Positions 50,872-60,848 of a stretch of 64,000 nucleotides of DNA are shown here, one piece after another; position 1 is the first letter of the stretch; each line of letters begins with the position of its first letter. The DNA comes from Anaerolineales bacterium. Its GTDB lineage: Bacteria; Chloroflexota; Anaerolineae; Anaerolineales; UBA4823. Made by a program: the position numbers and the translations under genes. The notes under the pieces were generated by a model. That model was not told where the DNA came from. It saw nothing but the letters and a program-made list of their open reading frames with translations, and searched no databases. Location of the stretch: the NCBI GenBank assembly GCA_003105035.1, contig PQAL01000010.1, positions 62,001-126,000 on the forward strand, given 5' to 3'.

Positions 50872-51492
50872 ATGGTACGTCGAACTACATGGATCCTGCT
50901 GGTTGTGTTTGGTGTGTTGGCTGTGTTTGCCTGGTGGTTTCAACGCGATCAAGCAAACAAGCAAGAAACCACGGCAACATCCACAGCATTTCCCACAGTT
51001 GCCAGGCTTCTCAACCTTGACAGTAACCAGGTGAATGAGATCACCATCGCCAGTAAAACCGGTGATGAGGTGAGCCTATACAAAACCACAGCTTCGGCAT
51101 CAAATTGGGGAGTAAAGGACATCCCAGCAGACCAGGTGGATACCAACCGGCTGGAGTCGGTTGTCACGCCTTTGCTCTCTCTGGAGGTATCAGAGATATT
51201 AAGCCAGTCGCCAGCTCTCGAGACAATTGGTTTGGATAAACCGGCATACACGATCACGATACTCACTACAGATGGGCAGAAAGCTGTGATCTATGTCGGC
51301 AATCTGAATGCCATCGGGACCGGCTATTATGCACGTGTGGGTAATGGCCCCATCTTGATCCTCGACAATGTCATTTTGGATGATGCGTTCAAGCTGATCA
51401 GCGAGCCACCCCTACTGGCGACTACGACCCCGCAGGTGACGGAGACGGGCACATCAATTGCACCAGAGACGCTAAGTACTCCGACACCATAG
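50872..51492 (+). CDS. DUF4340 domain protein
   Basis: A 206-residue protein anchored by one N-terminal helix (about 5-22), with an extracytoplasmic beta-rich domain. Blocks are V-N-E-I-T-I-A-S-K-T-G-D-E-V, W-G-V-K-D-I-P-A-D and I-Y-V-G-N-L-N-A-I-G-T-G-Y-Y-A-R. These mark DUF4340, the usual last member of GldA/F/G-like operons. The length is shorter than many relatives. It begins 6 nt after the GldG-like gene; function unknown. Confidence 0.8.
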   Translation: MVRRTTWILLVVFGVLAVFAWWFQRDQANKQETTATSTAFPTVARLLNLDSNQVNEITIASKTGDEVSLYKTTASASNWGVKDIPADQVDTNRLESVVTPLLSLEVSEILSQSPALETIGLDKPAYTITILTTDGQKAVIYVGNLNAIGTGYYARVGNGPILILDNVILDDAFKLISEPPLLATTTPQVTETGTSIAPETLSTPTP

Positions 51493-51525
51493 TCGGGTAT
51501 GCATGGGATTATTAAGCTTTGGTAC

Positions 51526-51554
51526 TTGATTTTCATTAAAAAAAAGTGTATTCT
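51526..51554 (+). promoter_or_regulatory. Sigma-70 type promoter of the sigma factor gene
   Basis: TTGATT (51526-51531), a 17-nt spacer and TATTCT (51549-51554). The start site would lie near 51561, giving a leader of about 45 nt before the ATG at 51606. Confidence 0.55.
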
Positions 51555-51605
51555 GATGATGATCATGGTTCCTATGCCGGTGAGAAGGCCGGTTAGGGAG
51601 AGAAA

Positions 51606-52829
51606 ATGATAGATGAAGAATTAATCAATGCAATCGCGAATCGCGAAGACGAGCATCCTGCATTAGCCAGGCTAATCGAGCTGGGCAGGCAGAAATCTTT
51701 TGTAACGATCGATGATATCCTAAGCTTTTTCCCTGAAGCTGAGCAGGATGTGGACCAGCTGGAAGAGGCCTTTGCAGCTTTGATCAGCGCGGGCATCCCA
51801 TATGTCGACGATGTCACCGTCGGAGCGCCGACGGAAGATGAGCTGACTGCAGTGGAAGAAGAAGAGACAGAGGAAGAAACTCACCGTGTGGTAGTGGTGG
51901 ATGACAACTACCTGGCCAATATCGACACGGATGACACCATCGGGCTGTACCTGAAAGAAGTTGGCCGTGTCCCGTTGCTCACGGCTGAAGAGGAAGTACA
52001 GCTAGCCAAGCGCATTGAGCAAGGCAGACTGGCACGTGAAGAGTTAGCCAAGGGCAATATCAGCCTACGCAGGCGTGGTGAGCTTCAAATGCATATCGAA
52101 GACGGCTGGTTGGCTCGTGAGCATTTGATCACTGCCAACTCACGCCTGGTAATCAGTGTGGCCAAGAAATACATGGGCCGTGGAGTGCCATTCCTGGATC
52201 TAATCCAGGAAGGCAATATCGGCCTGATCCGGGCAGCCAAGAAATTTGATTACCGGCGCGGTCATAAATTCAGCACCTATGCCACCTGGTGGATCCGCCA
52301 GGCTGTGACGCGTGCCATCGCGGACCAAGGCAGGACGATCCGTGTGCCTGTGCATATGGGTGACCAGATCAACAAGCTGCTCAGGGTGCAGCACCAGCTT
52401 ACCCAACGCCTGGGGCGTGATCCCAGTGTGGATGAGCTGGCTCAAGCCCTGGAAGTCACCCCTCAAAAAGTCGAGAACATGATCCAGGTTGCCAGGCGCC
52501 CACTCTCGCTCGAGACGCCGACTGATGACGAAGAAGATTCAGTGTTGGGTGACTTCATTCAAGATGAAGAAGTACCCGCACCTGATGAGACCGCTACGTA
52601 CAATTTATTGCGTGAACACCTGGATGTGGTCTTGAATGGTTTACCGCCGCGTGAAGTACGAATCTTACAGCTACGTTACGGCTTATTGGATGGACAGGCT
52701 TATACCCTGGAAGAAGTGGGGCGGAAGATGGGTGTGACGCGTGAGCGCGTCAGGCAGATCGAAGCGCAAGCTTTAAGCCGTTTACGACATCCCTCCATAC
52801 GCCGCAGGTTACGTGAATACCTCGGATAA
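51606..52829 (+). CDS. rpoD: RNA polymerase primary sigma factor (RpoD/SigA)
   Basis: A 407-residue housekeeping sigma factor. Region 1.1 (about 5-65) is present, followed by a short acidic linker, region 1.2 ([12 protein letters not shown], near 115), region 2 with the full Y-A-T-W-W-I-R-Q-A motif (near 230), region 3 (near 260-310) and region 4 with R-Y-G-L-L-D-G and the helix-turn-helix [12 protein letters not shown] (near 380-395). Region 1.1 identifies a primary rather than an alternative sigma factor, although Chloroflexota may have several similar copies. AGGGAGAG precedes the ATG, and a strong terminator follows. Confidence 0.95.
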   Translation: MIDEELINAIANREDEHPALARLIELGRQKSFVTIDDILSFFPEAEQDVDQLEEAFAALISAGIPYVDDVTVGAPTEDELTAVEEEETEEETHRVVVVDDNYLANIDTDDTIGLYLKEVGRVPLLTAEEEVQLAKRIEQGRLAREELAKGNISLRRRGELQMHIEDGWLAREHLITANSRLVISVAKKYMGRGVPFLDLIQEGNIGLIRAAKKFDYRRGHKFSTYATWWIRQAVTRAIADQGRTIRVPVHMGDQINKLLRVQHQLTQRLGRDPSVDELAQALEVTPQKVENMIQVARRPLSLETPTDDEEDSVLGDFIQDEEVPAPDETATYNLLREHLDVVLNGLPPREVRILQLRYGLLDGQAYTLEEVGRKMGVTRERVRQIEAQALSRLRHPSIRRRLREYLG

Positions 52830-52833
52830 GACA

Positions 52834-52865
52834 AAAAAGCCAGGGAGCAATCCCTGGCTTTTTTG
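52834..52865 (+). terminator. Intrinsic terminator of rpoD
   Basis: AAAAAAGCCAGGGA (52834-52847) pairs perfectly with TCCCTGGCTTTTTT (52852-52865) around a GCAA tetraloop. The T tract completes a textbook terminator; the A-rich arm also makes it work on the other strand for the convergent gene. Confidence 0.93.
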
Positions 52866-52903
52866 CCTCCTCGAATCACTTTAATAACCTCGGGTGAGGG
52901 TAA

Positions 52904-55900
52904 TTACTTAGAAATAAACGGGTTGAATAAGAAATATACATTCCCGAGTATTATTCTTGCAGCAACGAAAGGTCCTTGCAATCCATCATGGTCGCGGATA
53001 GCCACCCGCCAATAGTACACCTTATTAAGGGCATAGTTCCAGATTGGTGTGTACTGAGTATTTAGCGTTTCCTGGACATCATAAAGTGGGTAGAAAGTAG
53101 GATACCAGGATACTTCAATGGCGTAAGTAGCAGCACCAGTAACGGGGGACCAAACAAATGTGGGCGTGCTTTGGATCTTGCCTTTGATCGGACTGATCAA
53201 CGTAGGACTGGCATATAATTTGGTGAATGTGGCTGCTGGGCTGTATGAACCCAGACGTCCATTTCCATCATACAGAGCTACCCGCCAGTAATAATTTCCA
53301 TCAATATAACCTTTAAAGGGTGTCCAGCAATTATTGTACGTATCTATGCTATCGTACACGATACGAAAGCTGGGGTCCGTGCTGACCTGGATATGATAGC
53401 GCCAGGCAGAAAAGAAAGCGTTTCCAGCATCATCGGCTGCTTCTACGGGATTCCAACAATAGGTTGGAGTGCCATGGATGACCTCACCACTTGCAGGTGT
53501 CAAGCCCTGGGGTTGAGGCAGGATAAATTCAAAGGGTTCACCTTCAACCCAGGTATTGGCGATATCCTCGAAGCGGACGATTTGTACTCGCCAGTAATAC
53601 ACACTCTGGGGAAGTGTTTCCTGCGGTATATATGAATTCATCGGTGTAAGGACTTCAACGACACGATTGGCAAAGCCAGGATCGGTTGCCACTTGCAAAT
53701 GATATAGCTCAGCTCCCTCTGCCATATCCCAGCTAAATGAGATTATCGAACTGTTAGGTGAAGAATGTAGATTTTCAGGGGTCAATCCGAGACGGTGAAA
53801 ACTCCATCCACCTGTCCAGCTTCCAAATGCTACCGGGTAACCCGGCAGCATATAGCGAGGTTGCACCCGCCAATAATATGTGTGGTCTCCATAAATGTCG
53901 CCCAACAATGTCACATGATTTTCACTGAAATATTGGCTATTGGAGGCAATCTGGAAAGTCGCTTCGTGAGGAGGTGTATAGTCCTCATCCAGATCGACCT
54001 GCAAGATACTGCCTGCAAAAGGTGTGGCCCCATTCGAGCCAGTGGGCCAATCCCAAAAGAACGGCAGCAGTGAAGTCAGAGTGTTTGGGTCCCCACTAGA
54101 AACGTTGGGTGGGAATATCAGGTTCATGTGATCAGACACGGCTGAGAAGCGGGTAAGGTATGAATCCACCGAAACATCAGGGTCTGAAGGAACTGTGTCC
54201 TTGAGAACCCCAGTGATCGTATCAACGCTGAAGAGCATAACTGAAGCACTGTTGGTATCATTGTTCATGCCGATAATGCCATCAGAAATTCTCAGCTCGA
54301 TATACCCGGCATTCACGTATACTCCCGCGTCGATTTCGGAAAAGCGCTTCCCGTTACCCCATACATCACCATCCCAGGCAAACACCCAGGTGTTTTGGAG
54401 ATCGATAATTCCACCGATATCATCTACATAAATAACGAATTCTGGCCGGTGTTCAGGATTGGTGGATACCTGGTAGCTGCGTTCTGGTGGCACTGTGGCG
54501 CCAGAGCCGGTTATATTATCCAGGTCGATATAGATCACATAGGTCATATCCAGGGAAGGTGGAACAGCATCAAAACCAAAAAACCAATCGGTGTCGGATT
54601 GAGTAGCATATAAGGTGGTCAGATCATATTCGCTGGGAACATCGTTTACTGGATCACTACCGATGAGTAGTCGATTTTCAACGGTTCCGGGTGACCTGAT
54701 ATATCGCCACTCCGATTGAGCAGCGATCTGGAAACGCCAGGCATCACTCCATCTGCTCCAGCCTTCCGCAGTAAAGGCCCGCACATGCCAGTAAAATGTA
54801 CCAAAATCCGTGCGGCCAAGGCTACGCTGGGCGAGGCTATATTTTGGTGAATATGCAGAGATATTCACGGTCTCGGTGATCTCGGAAGTAATGAAATCCA
54901 CGTCCCGACTCACTTCCACCTGGTATTCAGTTGCTCCTTCGAGTGGCCACCATTCGAGGAGAGGGGTGGCTTCTACCGATTCCTGCCCGATAGCCGGTCG
55001 AAGCAAGGATGGTGCATCCCCAGTGGTAGGGTTAATCTGAAGATTTTTATCAAAGCGAGCTTTCCATACCTGACTCCACCACGGTTCACCCGTTCCAGGA
55101 TTGATCTGGCAGGCGTCGTTCAGGCTGGTTAATGGACATACCCGCCAGTAATATTCCTGCCCTGAGACGGGACTAAAATCCTCATTTTTTGTAGGTGAAG
55201 CACTGGTATTCTCTGTGTCATACTGCCAATCGATGGAATTAAAGAGATAAGACTCATCTACCTGAAGCCGATATGCGCTGGCGTACACCCCACCAACGGG
55301 TGAAGCGACCATAACCCGGTGCCACATGAAGATTGGAAAGGCAACAGTCCGATCTTCATGTGGGTTCATTATAAACTGACCATATTCAACTGGCTGGTAA
55401 TAATACATCGGGTAGATCAGTACGGGTGCCAGAGAATCATAATTGCTTTGATATTCACCTACTTCACTGACTGCACCATATTCACCGCCTCCAGCAATGG
55501 GCCATACACGCCAGTAATAATGAGATGTCCCATCATATTTACTCTGTGGCGTAAAGCTGGTGTTGGCTGTTTCTGCTTCTTCATAGATCGGATTAAAGTC
55601 TCGATTCTTAGCAATCTGGATATGGTAGCGGGCAGCACCCGGGACAGGTGTCCAGCTATACAAAGGATAAAGACCGGTTAGATATTGTTCAGTTGGGGTG
55701 AGAAGTACAGGCTGCAAATCCCATTTCTTCGTAAAATGCCAGGTCTCACTCCAATCCCCAATTGCAGGACCTGATTCCACGCGCACCCGCCAGCAAAATT
55801 GAGTATCGTTCGATAATGGATCAGAAGGGGTAAAGGATGTCTGGCGGGTGTCTATGCCAGTACTGGTGTCAAATTTACACGTCTTGTCATCGGTATATTC

Positions 55901-56737
55901 CAGGCGATAATGCTCTGCACCTGAAATCGCTGTCCACTGAAATGTCGGAGTGAAGGTTGGAAAGGATTCATCCATCGGACTTATCATGGTCGGTACCATA
56001 TCACCAATCGTATTCATTCCATAGGCTGCGATAAAAGACTGGATATTGCTCGGGGTTCCCAGCTGGTTAGATGGGTCGATAGGGATGACATGCCAGTAAT
56101 AGGTGCTATTGGCCAAGCGTTCTGAGGGTTGGTAAGTCCTCGCCAGGGTGTCCACCGATAAAATCGGTGTAGCGTTGTAATTTGGTGTCTGCGTTATCCG
56201 GAAGCGATACTGTGCAGCGCCAAGGACAGCAGTCCATGAAAAGGCAGGAGCATCAAAAAAAGCCAGCTCTTGTCCTTCAGATGGAGAAAGTAAATTCGGT
56301 ATGTTTTGGGGGGCCGCCCAGATTTTCGTAAAGTGGAAAACCGTACTCCAGGCGCTAACTGGTGAGGGATCCTCAACGCGCACTCTCCAATACCAATCGC
56401 CATCTGATAATGCCTGGTCCGTTGAAAGAGGGGTGTAGGTGATATTCCAGGAGGTTATGTCTATGGTGGGAGTATTAAAGTCATTTTGATCATCCACTTG
56501 CAGACGGTATTGATTGGCACCCATGACCGTAGACCAGGAAAATGAAGGAATCCCTAATGGTGGGTCAGAATCGGGTGTGGTGTGCGAATTGTTATTTGGA
56601 TAGTGTAGATACGGCGGATTTATTATATTGGAAGGTGCCGTTGTATAGGGAGTCATAAACCCTAAAACGACAAAAGATATGATTAGTGAATATAACAGAT
56701 AGCCTGGCTTAAATGGTAATCGTATATTTTCCGACAT
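52904..56737 (-). CDS. Large surface protein with ten fibronectin-like Y-x-W-R-V repeats
   Basis: A 1277-residue exported protein. Residues about 11-33 form a signal or anchor helix. The rest is a chain of beta-sandwich repeats, each with an F-x-W-x-x-V-x-G-A-x-x-Y-x-L/I-x-V start and a Y/F-x-W-R/H-V strand; ten such strands are visible (for example Y-Y-W-R-V-A). Between repeats six and seven lies a different domain (about 720-890) with many Asp and aromatic residues, resembling a DOMON or CBM9-like ligand-binding fold. There is no catalytic motif and no membrane anchor at the C-terminus. It is probably an adhesin or a carbohydrate-binding surface protein. Confidence 0.75.
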   Translation of the reverse strand: MSENIRLPFKPGYLLYSLIISFVVLGFMTPYTTAPSNIINPPYLHYPNNNSHTTPDSDPPLGIPSFSWSTVMGANQYRLQVDDQNDFNTPTIDITSWNITYTPLSTDQALSDGDWYWRVRVEDPSPVSAWSTVFHFTKIWAAPQNIPNLLSPSEGQELAFFDAPAFSWTAVLGAAQYRFRITQTPNYNATPILSVDTLARTYQPSERLANSTYYWHVIPIDPSNQLGTPSNIQSFIAAYGMNTIGDMVPTMISPMDESFPTFTPTFQWTAISGAEHYRLEYTDDKTCKFDTSTGIDTRQTSFTPSDPLSNDTQFCWRVRVESGPAIGDWSETWHFTKKWDLQPVLLTPTEQYLTGLYPLYSWTPVPGAARYHIQIAKNRDFNPIYEEAETANTSFTPQSKYDGTSHYYWRVWPIAGGGEYGAVSEVGEYQSNYDSLAPVLIYPMYYYQPVEYGQFIMNPHEDRTVAFPIFMWHRVMVASPVGGVYASAYRLQVDESYLFNSIDWQYDTENTSASPTKNEDFSPVSGQEYYWRVCPLTSLNDACQINPGTGEPWWSQVWKARFDKNLQINPTTGDAPSLLRPAIGQESVEATPLLEWWPLEGATEYQVEVSRDVDFITSEITETVNISAYSPKYSLAQRSLGRTDFGTFYWHVRAFTAEGWSRWSDAWRFQIAAQSEWRYIRSPGTVENRLLIGSDPVNDVPSEYDLTTLYATQSDTDWFFGFDAVPPSLDMTYVIYIDLDNITGSGATVPPERSYQVSTNPEHRPEFVIYVDDIGGIIDLQNTWVFAWDGDVWGNGKRFSEIDAGVYVNAGYIELRISDGIIGMNNDTNSASVMLFSVDTITGVLKDTVPSDPDVSVDSYLTRFSAVSDHMNLIFPPNVSSGDPNTLTSLLPFFWDWPTGSNGATPFAGSILQVDLDEDYTPPHEATFQIASNSQYFSENHVTLLGDIYGDHTYYWRVQPRYMLPGYPVAFGSWTGGWSFHRLGLTPENLHSSPNSSIISFSWDMAEGAELYHLQVATDPGFANRVVEVLTPMNSYIPQETLPQSVYYWRVQIVRFEDIANTWVEGEPFEFILPQPQGLTPASGEVIHGTPTYCWNPVEAADDAGNAFFSAWRYHIQVSTDPSFRIVYDSIDTYNNCWTPFKGYIDGNYYWRVALYDGNGRLGSYSPAATFTKLYASPTLISPIKGKIQSTPTFVWSPVTGAATYAIEVSWYPTFYPLYDVQETLNTQYTPIWNYALNKVYYWRVAIRDHDGLQGPFVAARIILGNVYFLFNPFISK

Positions 56738-56881
56738 AGGCTACGACTAAAATCGGTTATTGGCTAGTGGGGGATAAACTAATTATATCTTATAATACTA
56801 TTGCGCTTATTTAAAAGTAAGAAACACCTAACAATGTTGAAAGCTAAAGGCTTCGTATCCTGGTGATATAAAGGTGAGTCG

Positions 56882-58129
56882 TTGAATAAGTCTCGCACCC
56901 CTGTGTCCATCCTGATCGTTCTATTATGCGTTGTCCTCTTGCTTGGGGTCGTGTGGGCTAACTACCGCTTTGCGCAGTATCGGTTATTCGGAGAGGGGTT
57001 TTCCATTCAATGGTTGGGCATTCATGCCCTCGTGTCTGAAGGTGCAAACCCATATAGCGAGTTGATCACAACCAGGATCCAGGATGCCGTAAAATCTGTG
57101 TATGGCTTTTCCCCCGGAGTGGCACCCAAATACACTTCTCCGCTATATTCGGCTATCATTACATTTCCATTTGCCTTGATCAACTCCCAGGCGACTGCAC
57201 ATTCGGTATGGTTCGCCATCCAGCTGGTGGTGGTTTTCGCGATTCTGCTCTTGTGCATAAAACTAACCGCATGGAAACCAGCCTGGTATATCCTGTTGCT
57301 TTTTACCATTTTTACAATTTTTAGCTACCATGTGGTCATGCCCTGGTTGGATGGGAGCCTATCTATCTGGTCGGCACTCTTTCTCGTATCAGCCTTGTTG
57401 GCGATCTCGCAAAATCGGGATGAAGTGGCGGGGATCTTGCTGGGGTTATCTGCTTTCCAGCCGCAAATGGTCATCCTACCGATCATTTTCACCTTGATAT
57501 GGGCTGGGGCTCACAAAAGAAGACTGCTAATCTTGTGGTTTTTTATCCTTCTGATCTTGTTGTCCATCATTGGTATGTTTTTAGTCCCCGACTGGATCAT
57601 CCAATACCTACGCTTGTTGTTCAATTACTCAGAAAACTTTCCTCCCGGTACGCCAGGATTCTTATTCCAGGATCTATGGCCAGGTATCGGAAGACAGTTG
57701 GGCTGGGTAATCAGTGGTGTATTATTAGTCATCCTGGCTTTTGAATGGTGGTTGGCGCGGCGCAGGGAATTCCGCTGGTTCACCTGGACGATTTGCTTGA
57801 CGATCGTGATCAGCCAATGGATTGGTATTCCGACAATCCCGGCAAATTTCATTGTGCTGCTCATACCCCTGGTCTTTGTGACAGCTATGCTCGCCGAGCG
57901 GTGGCCGCGGGGTGGCAATTGGGTTGCGACCATCAGCTGCATGCTACTCTTCGTTTGGGAGTGGGGTTTATTTTACCTGGATATCACCGGCAGCCAGCCA
58001 GCTATGCAACTAAACCTGCTCATCCCGCTGCCCCTGCTCCTATTGATCGGTTTGTATTGGGTGCGCTGGTGGGCGATCAAACCCCGAAAGCTATTGGTGG
58101 AGGAGTTGAAGTTCAGTGAGTCGTATTAA
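56882..58129 (+). CDS. GT87-like polyprenyl-linked sugar transferase (membrane)
   Basis: A 415-residue membrane protein with about ten to eleven helices, starting at TTG 56882 behind AGGTGAG. The helix layout and the Q-P-Q-M-V segment near residue 200 (compare K-P-Q in its paralogues at 59616-63337) place it in the GT87/DUF2029-like group of GT-C glycosyltransferases. These use lipid-linked sugars at the outer face of the membrane. Acceptor and sugar unknown. Its end overlaps the start of the next membrane gene by 14 nt. Confidence 0.7.
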   Translation: MNKSRTPVSILIVLLCVVLLLGVVWANYRFAQYRLFGEGFSIQWLGIHALVSEGANPYSELITTRIQDAVKSVYGFSPGVAPKYTSPLYSAIITFPFALINSQATAHSVWFAIQLVVVFAILLLCIKLTAWKPAWYILLLFTIFTIFSYHVVMPWLDGSLSIWSALFLVSALLAISQNRDEVAGILLGLSAFQPQMVILPIIFTLIWAGAHKRRLLILWFFILLILLSIIGMFLVPDWIIQYLRLLFNYSENFPPGTPGFLFQDLWPGIGRQLGWVISGVLLVILAFEWWLARRREFRWFTWTICLTIVISQWIGIPTIPANFIVLLIPLVFVTAMLAERWPRGGNWVATISCMLLFVWEWGLFYLDITGSQPAMQLNLLIPLPLLLLIGLYWVRWWAIKPRKLLVEELKFSESY

Positions 58130-59630
58130 ACCGCGCTTCACCATCGAGCACCTGTGGGGGGTTGTAGTCTTAATTGGGATATTCATGTTCGTCAATACCC
58201 ATCCCATCCGCCCGTACGATTTCTGGTGGCACATTGCAGTTGGCAAGGAAATCGTGGAAACTGCCAGCATCCCAACTACAGACGTTTATTCGTTTACCGC
58301 GGCAGGCCAGCCATATCCCTCGTACCAGATGTTCTGGTTGATGGAAATTATTCTTTATTCGATTTACAAGGCAGGTGGACCAGCACTCGTGGTATTCTTC
58401 CAGAGCCTGTTGATCACCGGTGCATATGGCGTGTTGTTCTATATTTGTAAGCAGGCTTCTAACAGCTGGCGTATCTCGGCCCTAAGCGTACTATTTGCCG
58501 CAGCACTGGGCCTGAATGATTGGAATGTGCGACCACAGGGAATCACTTTCCTGCTGGCCAGCCTGATCCTGCTGGCGATCTATGAATACCGCAGGAGACC
58601 ACATTTGGGCTGGCTATTGCTTCCGCCGGTGTGCCTGTTGATATGGGCCAACAGCCATGGGACGTTTATCATCGGGTTAACCTTGCTCGGGATCTGGTGG
58701 GGTGACGAGATCTGGAGGGTTGTCTGGAGCCTGATCAGGCATGAAGCCATTACCGATTGGAAAAAAGTCATCCTGCCAGGAGCCACGCTATTGATCTCAG
58801 CCCTGGCATGCCTGCTTAACCCACAAGGGTTCGGAATCATTGATTACCTGCGCACCCTGACAGGAAACAGCGTTGTGCAGAATCTTGTCACCGAGTGGGC
58901 TCCGCCAACAATCTACTCATTAATGGGCGGCTTGTTCTTTGCTGGGTTGGTCTTCAGTATACTGGTCATGCTGCTTTCACGGAAAAAAGCAGATTTCTTC
59001 CAGGTGGTTACTTTCCTGGTTTTTGGGATTTTAGGGATACGCACCGCGCGCGGCAGCGTGTGGTTTGGTCTGGTGATGGCACCCATCGTGGCAGAGCACA
59101 TAGCAGCGATCGTTCAACGGTACCGTAAAACCACCCAAAAGCAGGGAAAATCTCAAGGGTCAGGCTACCTGAATGTCTTCTTGCTCGTTTTCGTACTCTT
59201 ATTGGGTTTCATCTCCTTGCCATGGTTTAAAAATCAGCTGCCCTTCCCGGCAGCCAAGGCGGGGTTGATCTCAAGTGAAACACCCATCTGGGCCACCCAG
59301 GCATTGTTTGAGGAAAATCCACCTGGGAAGCTGTTTAACTCAATGACTTTCGGGAGTTACCTGATCTGGGCAGCGTATCCACAATATCAGGTGTTCGTCG
59401 ATTCGCGCATCGAGCTCTTTCCAAAAGCTGTCTGGTTGGAGTATCTGCGTATCAGCAATGCTGAAGATGATTGGGAAAGTTTATTGGATAAATACGGGAT
59501 CAACACGCTCATGCTCAGCCCAGCCGAGCAACCGGGACTGGTAAAAGCCGTGGAATCTTCCGACAGCTGGAAGCTGCTCTACAAGGATGAGGTAGCGCGT
59601 ATTTACATTCGGACCTCAGGCACGCAGTAA
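58116..59630 (+). CDS. GT-C-type membrane protein, putative glycosyltransferase
   Basis: A 504-residue membrane protein with about ten helices. The first loop has the acidic D-F-W-W-H-I-A-V-G-K motif near residue 35, typical of the catalytic Asp of GT-C enzymes. The soluble C-terminus contains G-S-Y-L-I-W-A near 415 and D-S-R-I-E-L-F-P. It shares this C-terminus with the partial gene at the window end (63359-64000), so the two are paralogues. The gene is coupled to the preceding GT87-like gene and ends 15 nt inside the convergent next gene. Confidence 0.7.
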   Translation: MSRIKPRFTIEHLWGVVVLIGIFMFVNTHPIRPYDFWWHIAVGKEIVETASIPTTDVYSFTAAGQPYPSYQMFWLMEIILYSIYKAGGPALVVFFQSLLITGAYGVLFYICKQASNSWRISALSVLFAAALGLNDWNVRPQGITFLLASLILLAIYEYRRRPHLGWLLLPPVCLLIWANSHGTFIIGLTLLGIWWGDEIWRVVWSLIRHEAITDWKKVILPGATLLISALACLLNPQGFGIIDYLRTLTGNSVVQNLVTEWAPPTIYSLMGGLFFAGLVFSILVMLLSRKKADFFQVVTFLVFGILGIRTARGSVWFGLVMAPIVAEHIAAIVQRYRKTTQKQGKSQGSGYLNVFLLVFVLLLGFISLPWFKNQLPFPAAKAGLISSETPIWATQALFEENPPGKLFNSMTFGSYLIWAAYPQYQVFVDSRIELFPKAVWLEYLRISNAEDDWESLLDKYGINTLMLSPAEQPGLVKAVESSDSWKLLYKDEVARIYIRTSGTQ

Positions 59631-60848
59631 CACTACCGATTGACGCGCCCAAACAATAAAGACGAAAACGGGGATCAAGCCGGTCAAGGCGACCTTCAGG
59701 GGGATACCGAGGGCGGGTAGAAACAGCATGGCAATGTATACCCCAATCGTGATGTATAACAAGCGTCGGTCCTGGGAGGGATTGTAAGCTAGCAGGATCA
59801 ATACCGGGATGAGCAATAATAAATCATGCAATAATGCATAGGGGGTTATTATAAGGGGGAACAGCATCGCCATGGACAGTACCAGGTTCTGGTTAGTAAG
59901 TGGTTGTTTCCTGGTTGTAAATATCAACCAAACAAAGAAGGCAAGCAGTATAGCAACCAGGCCATAATAAACCTGGTTCCATAACGTAGAATATTTAAAT
60001 GGTATCAGTGAGGCAACCAGGGAGTAAGGGGTTGCAAGAACAGCGGTAGGAAATCCCTCCTTCACATAAGGCAGGTAGACCATGTTTTTAAGGAAATCTA
60101 GGTATGCAAGGTATGGTCCTACCCCCTTGGTGATCAACACAAAACCATTCCAGATGATCGAAAACAGAATGAAGACCAGGATCGGGTAGAACTTTTTCCA
60201 TACAAGCCATACCAGCAGGAAGCCAACCACGAACTGGGGCTTGTAGGTCAACCCGGCAGCCAGCAACCCGGCGATGAACCACTTCTCCTTGAGGGTTGCC
60301 ACGAGAATACCCACCATTATCAATAAGGTGATCGCGTGCATCTGCCCAGCAGCAAAACCTTCGATGAAGGCAAAGCTTGAAAATATAAGGATAGCCAACT
60401 GTGGAGTGGTAAGTCCGTTTTGTGAGAACCGTTTCGGCACCAGGTAGCGTTGCATTAATTGGGCAGCCAGGATGATGCAATAGATGCTAAGGAGGCACCA
60501 CAGGATTAGACTGATTGGGAGCGAAAGGTAGGACAGTACTGAATGTAAAAGGGCTGCATGGGGAGGGTAGCTATATAAAGTGACACCGGGGGGCACGGTT
60601 GGGGCAATCAGGCTGAGCTGGGTTGATTCTTGAACAACTGGGTTATAGAGTTGTGCGATATCGGTTTTATACAGCAGCCCGCCGGCGTAATAAACCACAA
60701 AGTCGCCCCACATCAATAAATTTAGCACGCCACCAACCCAGCCGCGGTGCAGTAGCAGGTTGAGCAACAATACAATGCTGCAGGCAATCAAGATCAGCCG
60801 TGGGTAGTCGCGCAGGCGTTTAGGGTTCAGCCAGTTCTTGAGAGCCAT
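59616..60848 (-). CDS. GT87-like polyprenyl-linked sugar transferase (membrane)
   Basis: A 410-residue membrane protein with about eleven helices. It has the family segments A-A-G-Q-M-H-A-I-T-L-L near residue 160 and Y-K-P-Q-F-V-V near 195, plus an extracytoplasmic loop with Y-S-Y-P-P-H-A. It closely resembles the gene at 62066-63310 (both begin with K/N-x-K-R-x-R-D-Y-P-R-L), so they are recent duplicates. It starts 29 nt inside the end of the upstream gene, so expression is coupled. Confidence 0.8.
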   Translation of the reverse strand: MALKNWLNPKRLRDYPRLILIACSIVLLLNLLLHRGWVGGVLNLLMWGDFVVYYAGGLLYKTDIAQLYNPVVQESTQLSLIAPTVPPGVTLYSYPPHAALLHSVLSYLSLPISLILWCLLSIYCIILAAQLMQRYLVPKRFSQNGLTTPQLAILIFSSFAFIEGFAAGQMHAITLLIMVGILVATLKEKWFIAGLLAAGLTYKPQFVVGFLLVWLVWKKFYPILVFILFSIIWNGFVLITKGVGPYLAYLDFLKNMVYLPYVKEGFPTAVLATPYSLVASLIPFKYSTLWNQVYYGLVAILLAFFVWLIFTTRKQPLTNQNLVLSMAMLFPLIITPYALLHDLLLLIPVLILLAYNPSQDRRLLYITIGVYIAMLFLPALGIPLKVALTGLIPVFVFIVWARQSVVLLRA

